Shown here piece by piece: positions 58,193-64,000 of a stretch of DNA of 64,000 nt (the stretch's first letter is position 1; every line of letters starts with the position of its first letter). The notes below the pieces were generated by a model. The model searched no databases. It was given only the letters and a program-made list of their open reading frames with translations, and was not told the DNA's origin. The stretch is from an uncultured SAR86 cluster bacterium (GTDB taxonomy: Bacteria; Pseudomonadota; Gammaproteobacteria; Magnimaribacterales; D2472): assembly GCA_902599315.1 (NCBI GenBank), contig CACKEY010000004.1, positions 62,001 through 126,000 on the forward strand. Direction: 5' to 3'. A program made the position numbers and the translations under genes.

Positions 58193-58222
58193 ATTCTATG
58201 TCTCTAAAGCCCCTAATGTCAA
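58193..58222 (-). promoter_or_regulatory. Promoter of the S10 cluster
   Basis: Minus strand TTGACA, 18 bases, TAGAAT, in the 107-base gap after fusA. The predicted transcript has a leader of only about 40 bases, much shorter than the L4-controlled leader of E. coli. Confidence 0.75.
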
Positions 58223-58233
58223 CATATTTAGAG
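58202..58233. repeat. Inverted repeat CTCTAAA-N18-TTTAGAG across the rpsJ -35
   Basis: Two perfect 7-base arms (58202-58208, 58227-58233) flank the -35 hexamer. It could be an operator, or a weak hairpin at the end of the fusA transcript. Confidence 0.4.
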
Positions 58234-58252
58234 GATTTATACGTTTATTGTT

Positions 58253-60346
58253 TTAGGAAGTTTTTAACTGCTCAGCAATGTTATTTGGAACTTCAGCATA
58301 CTTAAGAAATTCCATAGAAAAACTTGCTCTGCCTTGGGTAGCGGATCTTAAATCAGTTGCATAACCAAACATTTCAGATAAAGGCACTTCAGACCTAACA
58401 GTTTTACCTGTAGGAATTTCATCCATTCCTAAAATAATTCCTCTTCTTCTATTTAAATCCCCTACAACATCACCCATATGCTCTTCTGGAGTAACAACTT
58501 CCACAGCCATCATAGGCTCCAAAAGGACAGGATTAGCTTTTAAACAACCCTCTTTTAATGCCATAGATCCAGCAATTTTAAATGCCATCTCACTTGAATC
58601 AACATCGTGAAATGATCCATCATATAAGGTTGCTCTAAGCGCTAGTAGAGGATAACCAGCTATTACACCATTTTTCATCTGCTCTTGAATCCCCTTATCA
58701 ACAGCAGGAATGTATTCTTTGGGCACGACACCACCGACAATCTTATCTACAAATTCGTATTCATCGTCTAATCCAAGAGGCTCTAATTTAAGCCATACGT
58801 GTCCATATTGACCCTTCCCCCCGCTTTGCCTGACGAATTTTCCTTCTATATCGACTGATTCTCTTATAGTTTCTCGATAAGAAACCTGTGGCTTACCAAT
58901 ATTTGCTTCTACATCAAACTCTCTTCTCATTCTGTCAACCAAGACATCCAAATGAAGCTCGCCCATGCCAGAAATAATTGTTTGAGCAGACTCCTCATCA
59001 GTATGAACTCTAAATGAGGGATCTTCTTGAGCAAGTTTACCAAGAGCGACGCCCATCTTCTCTTGGTCTGATTTTGTTTTAGGCTCAACAGCTACTGAGA
59101 TTACAGGCTCGGGAAAGTCCATTCTCTCTAGCACCACCTGATCACCCAAATCACAAAGGGTATCCCCAGTTGTGACGTCTTTAAGGCCTATACATGCAGC
59201 AATATCACCGGCACGTATCTCTTTAATCTCATTACGATCATTTGAGTGCATTTGAACCATTCGTCCTACTCTTTCTTTCTTGGTCTTAGTAGAATTCATC
59301 ACTCCATCACCAACAGAAAGTACTCCAGAATAAACTCTTATAAAAGTTAAGGTTCCTACAAACGGATCGGTGGCAATTTTGAAAGCTAGTGCAGAAAAGG
59401 GTTCCTCATCAGAAGATGATCTACTTATTTCAACCTCTTCATCATCTGGCAATGATCCTTTGATTGCTTTAACTTCATTTGGAGCAGGTAAATATTCAAT
59501 TGCAGCATCTAAAACTGCTTGCACTCCTTTGTTTTTAAAAGCTGATCCACAAAAAGCGGGAACTATTTCATTTGCAAGAGTCCTAATTCTAATACCTTCT
59601 TTGATTTGTTCAGATGTTAGTTCTCCGTTTTCTAAGTATGTATCCATCAACTCCTCATTTGCTTCGGCTGCGCTTTCAACCATTGACTCCCTTAATGATT
59701 CACATGTACTTTGAACATCTGCTGGAATTTCTTGCTCCTCAAAAGTAAGCCCCTGGTCATCTTCATTCCAAAAAATTGCTTTCATTTTTACTAAATCAAC
59801 CACGCCCTTAAAATCATCTTCAGCTCCAATGTTGTATTGCATAGGCACAACATTTGCTTTTAACCTATCCTTGATCTGATCTGTTACCCTCGAAAAATCT
59901 GCTCCAGCTCTATCCATTTTATTTACGAAAACAATTCTAGGAACCTCATATCTATCAGCTTGGCGCCAAACTGTTTCTGATTGTGGCTCAACACCAGAAG
60001 TGCCGCAGAATACAACAACGGCGCCATCTAATACTCTTAAGGATCTTTCAACCTCAATAGTAAAATCTACGTGTCCTGGCGTATCAATAATGTTAATTCT
60101 ATGTTGAGGAAATTGTTGCTCCATGCCTGACCAAAAGCATGTTGTAGCGGCAGAGGTAATAGTAATACCTCTCTCTTGTTCCTGCTCCATCCAATCCATG
60201 GTTGCTGCTCCGTCATGAACTTCGCCAATTTTATGAGACAGCCCGGTATAAAAAAGAACTCTCTCAGTTGTCGTAGTTTTACCCGCATCAACGTGAGCAC
60301 AAATACCAATGTTTCTGTACTTACTAAGTTCAGTCTGTCTAGCCAT
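58253..60346 (-). CDS. fusA: Elongation factor G
   Basis: A 697-residue translocase. The G domain has [20 protein letters not shown] (P-loop at 17-24), switch [20 protein letters not shown] and VNKMDRAG. Domain IV carries [19 protein letters not shown]. It also acts with RRF in ribosome recycling. It follows rpsG by 26 bases, and no tuf gene follows it, unlike the usual str operon. Confidence 0.99.
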   Translation of the reverse strand: MARQTELSKYRNIGICAHVDAGKTTTTERVLFYTGLSHKIGEVHDGAATMDWMEQEQERGITITSAATTCFWSGMEQQFPQHRINIIDTPGHVDFTIEVERSLRVLDGAVVVFCGTSGVEPQSETVWRQADRYEVPRIVFVNKMDRAGADFSRVTDQIKDRLKANVVPMQYNIGAEDDFKGVVDLVKMKAIFWNEDDQGLTFEEQEIPADVQSTCESLRESMVESAAEANEELMDTYLENGELTSEQIKEGIRIRTLANEIVPAFCGSAFKNKGVQAVLDAAIEYLPAPNEVKAIKGSLPDDEEVEISRSSSDEEPFSALAFKIATDPFVGTLTFIRVYSGVLSVGDGVMNSTKTKKERVGRMVQMHSNDRNEIKEIRAGDIAACIGLKDVTTGDTLCDLGDQVVLERMDFPEPVISVAVEPKTKSDQEKMGVALGKLAQEDPSFRVHTDEESAQTIISGMGELHLDVLVDRMRREFDVEANIGKPQVSYRETIRESVDIEGKFVRQSGGKGQYGHVWLKLEPLGLDDEYEFVDKIVGGVVPKEYIPAVDKGIQEQMKNGVIAGYPLLALRATLYDGSFHDVDSSEMAFKIAGSMALKEGCLKANPVLLEPMMAVEVVTPEEHMGDVVGDLNRRRGIILGMDEIPTGKTVRSEVPLSEMFGYATDLRSATQGRASFSMEFLKYAEVPNNIAEQLKTS

Positions 60347-60372
60347 AATTGAAACCTATGAAATGTGATTAA

Positions 60373-61217
<845 letters not shown>

Positions 61218-61236
61218 AATTTCTTATTTGGACGCG

Positions 61237-61265
61237 ATTTTATAGACATGATTCACTATGGTCAA
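61237..61265 (-). promoter_or_regulatory. Promoter of rpsL-rpsG-fusA
   Basis: Minus strand TTGACC, 17 bases, TAAAAT. The -35 begins two bases after the rpoC TAA stop, so all of the 50-base gap is used as promoter and short leader. Confidence 0.65.
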
Positions 61266-61267
61266 CA

Positions 61268-64000
61268 TTATTCCTCGGTTTCTTGTAATTCTTGTCTTAA
61301 TGCTGCTTCAATATCATCCTCAGATAGCATTGATTCAGTTGAATCGCTAGCTTTCTTAGCCGCCATTTGATCATGGAACTCCATTCCAGTTCCAGCGGGT
61401 ATCAATCTTCCAACAACAACATTCTCTTTCAAACCTCTTAAGTAATCAATTTTACCTGTTACGGATGCCTCAGTAAGAACACGGGTAGTTTCTTGGAAAG
61501 ATGCAGCAGAAATAAATGAATTAGTAGTAAGTGAAGCTTTAGTGATTCCAAGTAATACTCTTTCAAAACGTGCAGGCTCTTTTTTTGCAGAAACAGCTTT
61601 AGTATTTTCTTCAATTAGCTCAGCATACTCAACTTGGTCGCCCTGAATAAACTTAGTATCTGCACCATCAACAATTAATGCCTTTCTAAGCATTTGACGT
61701 AAAATGGTTTCAATATGTTTATCATTGATAAGAACTCCTTGAAGTCTGTAGACGTCCTGAATTTCATTAACTATAAAATTAGTTAATTGAGGAATTCCTC
61801 TTAAACGCAGAATGTCATGAGGGCTCAGTGGCCCATCAGAAATAATGTCACCTTTTTCTATTCTCTCGCCCTCAAAAACTGTGAGAATTCTGTGTTTAGG
61901 AATTAGCATCTCAATATTTTGAGTTTTCTTAGTTGCCCCATCAGGAGTGATGACAAGCCTAACCTTACCTTTAGTTTCTTTACCAAATGCTATGATTCCA
62001 CTTTCTTCAGCAAGCACTGCTGCGTCTTTTGGCTTTCGTGCCTCAAAAAGATCTGCAACCCGTGGAAGGCCACCAGTAATATCTTTGGTTTTAGATCCTT
62101 CAAGTGGGATCCTTGCTAGGACTTCTCCTGCATGTAACTTCTTGCCATCTTTTAGATTAACTAAGGCTTTAGATGGTAATGAATAATTTGCAGGCGTTTT
62201 ATGCTCGCCCAATGGAACTGGCTTACCTTTTGAATCAACCAAAGCAATAGATGGAACTTTATCTTTTCCTGCAGAAGGTCTCTCAGCGACATCAATAACT
62301 TCAATGCTGCTAAGTCCAGTCAATTCATCTGTTTTTGAACGCACAGTTACGCCGTCATCTATGTCAGTAAATTGAACAATGCCCTCAACTTCACTAATGA
62401 TTGGACGAGTGTAAGGATCCCAACCAGCAATTTTTAGGCCTGGCTCAACATTAGTTTGATCCTTTACAAATAAAGTAGCTCCATAAATTATTTTATGCTG
62501 CTCTATCAATTTACCCTTTTCATCAATTAAAGTAACTTGGCTATTTCTTGAAACAACAACTTCTTGTTTATCTTTATTTGTTACAGTCTTAATGTCTGAA
62601 GAAAAGTTAATCATTCCAGCATTATTGACAACAATTGCATTATCTTCAGATGAACTTGATGCAGCTCCGCCGATATGGAAAGTACGCATGGTTAATTGAG
62701 TTCCAGGCTCACCAATTGATTGAGCAGCTACAACTCCAACAGCTTCTCCTCGATGTACTAAGTGACCTCTAGCCAAATCTCTACCGTAGCACTTAGCACA
62801 GACACCATAACTTGCTTCACATGTCATTGGTGATCTAACCTTTAAGGATGATATGTTTAGTTCATCAATTTTCTTAATCGATTCTTCATCAATGAGATGG
62901 CCAATTGAATACACTTCCTCTCCATCCGAATTAAAAATTGGCTCTGCAATGACCCTGCCCAATATTCTTTCTGTAAGTGGCTGAATGATATCTCCACCCT
63001 CGACAATAGATGAAACTACGATTGATTGATCAGTGCCACAATCATCCATTACAACAACTGAATCCATAGCAACATCACAAAGCCTTCTAGTTAGATAGCC
63101 TGAATTAGCTGTTTTCAAAGCTGTATCAGCAAGTCCTTTTCTCGCTCCGTGAGTGGATATAAAGTATTGAAGTACAGATAAACCTTCTCTAAAATTTGCA
63201 GTGATTGGAGTCTCAATAATAGATCCATCTGGCTTAGACATTAGACCTCTCATGCCTGAAAGCTGTCTTATCTGAGCAGGCGAACCCCTAGCTCCAGAGT
63301 CAGCATATATAAATACAGAATTAAATGAAGCCTGATCAACTTCTTTGCCCTCATTATCTGAGACTTGATCAGTGCTAATTTTTGTCATCATAGCCTTAGC
63401 AACTTTCTCATTTGCACGAGACCAGATATCAATTACTTTGTTATATCGCTCACCTTGAGTTACAAGGCCAGATTCATATTGAGATTCAATAGATTTTACC
63501 TCCTTTTCAGCTGCATCAATTATGGATGGTTTTTCCTCAGGAATGACAAAGTCGTCAACACCAATCGAAGATCCAGATCTAGTTGAATGCTCAAAGCCAA
63601 GATACATTAGTTGATCAGCAAAAATAACAGTATCTTTGAGTCCAGCCTTTCTATAAGAAATATCAATTAAATTAGAAACAGATTTCTTATCTAATGTTTT
63701 GTTTACATTGTCAAAACCAACCTCAATAGGTGTAATTCTCCAAACCAATACTCTGCCAACAGTAGTGTCTTCTAAAAAAGTACCTTTATCAGCATTAGTT
63801 ATCCTAACTCTGATATTTGCATGTATATCTATAGTTTCCGATTCATACGCTCTTAGCACCTCATCAGGATTGCTAAAAACCCTTCCATCTCCCTTTACAT
63901 TAACTTTATCTCGAGTCATATAGTAAAGACCCAATACAATATCTTGAGTAGGATTGATTATTGGCTCTCCATTGGCTGGCGATAAAATATTATTTGTTGA
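61268..64000 (-). CDS. rpoC: RNA polymerase beta-prime subunit, C-terminal two thirds
   Basis: The gene runs off the right edge. The frame continues past the track start (63934) to base 64000: [20 protein letters not shown] followed by [11 protein letters not shown], as in E. coli. About 911 codons are visible. It includes the trigger-loop region [17 protein letters not shown] and the second zinc site: DDCGTDQS plus [11 protein letters not shown] (all four cysteines present). The bridge-helix area [20 protein letters not shown] and the C-terminal [13 protein letters not shown], ending in an acidic tail ([16 protein letters not shown]), are also present. It is the most upstream gene of the ribosomal super-cluster visible here. 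Confidence 0.99.
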   Translation of the reverse strand, partial: STNNILSPANGEPIINPTQDIVLGLYYMTRDKVNVKGDGRVFSNPDEVLRAYESETIDIHANIRVRITNADKGTFLEDTTVGRVLVWRITPIEVGFDNVNKTLDKKSVSNLIDISYRKAGLKDTVIFADQLMYLGFEHSTRSGSSIGVDDFVIPEEKPSIIDAAEKEVKSIESQYESGLVTQGERYNKVIDIWSRANEKVAKAMMTKISTDQVSDNEGKEVDQASFNSVFIYADSGARGSPAQIRQLSGMRGLMSKPDGSIIETPITANFREGLSVLQYFISTHGARKGLADTALKTANSGYLTRRLCDVAMDSVVVMDDCGTDQSIVVSSIVEGGDIIQPLTERILGRVIAEPIFNSDGEEVYSIGHLIDEESIKKIDELNISSLKVRSPMTCEASYGVCAKCYGRDLARGHLVHRGEAVGVVAAQSIGEPGTQLTMRTFHIGGAASSSSEDNAIVVNNAGMINFSSDIKTVTNKDKQEVVVSRNSQVTLIDEKGKLIEQHKIIYGATLFVKDQTNVEPGLKIAGWDPYTRPIISEVEGIVQFTDIDDGVTVRSKTDELTGLSSIEVIDVAERPSAGKDKVPSIALVDSKGKPVPLGEHKTPANYSLPSKALVNLKDGKKLHAGEVLARIPLEGSKTKDITGGLPRVADLFEARKPKDAAVLAEESGIIAFGKETKGKVRLVITPDGATKKTQNIEMLIPKHRILTVFEGERIEKGDIISDGPLSPHDILRLRGIPQLTNFIVNEIQDVYRLQGVLINDKHIETILRQMLRKALIVDGADTKFIQGDQVEYAELIEENTKAVSAKKEPARFERVLLGITKASLTTNSFISAASFQETTRVLTEASVTGKIDYLRGLKENVVVGRLIPAGTGMEFHDQMAAKKASDSTESMLSEDDIEAALRQELQETEE

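Overview
The window is a stretch of low-GC (clearly AT-rich), extremely compact bacterial chromosome. Gene order and protein sequences point to a gammaproteobacterium: the long run rpsB-tsf-pyrH-frr-uppS-cdsA-dxr-rseP-bamA-skp-lpxD-fabZ-lpxA-lpxB-rnhB-dnaE-accA-tilS is in Pseudomonas-like order, Fur is of the Pseudomonas type, and fabA-fabB, holD-rimI and an outer-membrane assembly system are present. AT richness, 1-4 bp start/stop overlaps, almost no intergenic DNA and no mobile elements suggest a streamlined marine lineage such as SAR86. That lineage name is an inference; no rRNA gene is present to test it.

Layout. 1-4 kb: a partial arginine succinyltransferase gene, then (all minus strand) an ElaA-PPIase fusion, a HupE/UreJ membrane protein and a luciferase-like oxidoreductase. 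4-7.1 kb: glutathione peroxidase (+), holD-rimI (-) and leuA (+), with almost no space between them. 7-27.2 kb: a continuous minus-strand block joining translation factors (S2, EF-Ts, RRF), UMP kinase, isoprenoid and phospholipid genes (uppS, cdsA, dxr), envelope assembly (rseP, bamA, skp), lipid A (lpxD, fabZ, lpxA, lpxB), rnhB, dnaE, accA, tilS and a crotonase. bamA is split by a one-base change in a T7 run. 27.3-32.1 kb: grpE-dnaK-dnaJ-dapB behind a heat-shock-type promoter, and fur. 32.1-37.7 kb: bamE, ratA, an NSS transporter, a DUF3429 protein, smpB, tmRNA (ssrA), rpsT and rplU-rpmA-obg. 37.7-44.9 kb: ispB-fabA-fabB (+), csaA/crotonase/ssb (-), uvrA (+). 44.9-64 kb: one minus-strand ribosomal super-cluster running rpoC (partial), rpsL-rpsG-fusA, the S10, spc and alpha clusters to rplQ, with secY and rpoA. 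There is no tuf gene between fusA and rpsJ.

Nothing here looks like an undescribed defence, mobile or secondary-metabolite system; this is mostly core genome. The observations most worth checking are the in-frame ElaA-membrane anchor-PPIase fusion beside HupE, the bamA frameshift, the long acidic tail on ribosomal protein S2 and its putative leader, an inverted repeat over the grpE heat-shock promoter, apparent leaderless promoters with -10 boxes exactly six bases before ATG, and the missing tuf. One small gene absent from the ORF track (rpmJ) was recovered by reading, and several starts were corrected (rpsB GTG, rpsJ GTG, rplC TTG, lpxB GTG, frr, fabZ, rpsH, rplQ, rplU, rpsT, smpB). No tRNA, rRNA, CRISPR array or insertion sequence was seen, and no stretch over 300 bases lacks a gene.
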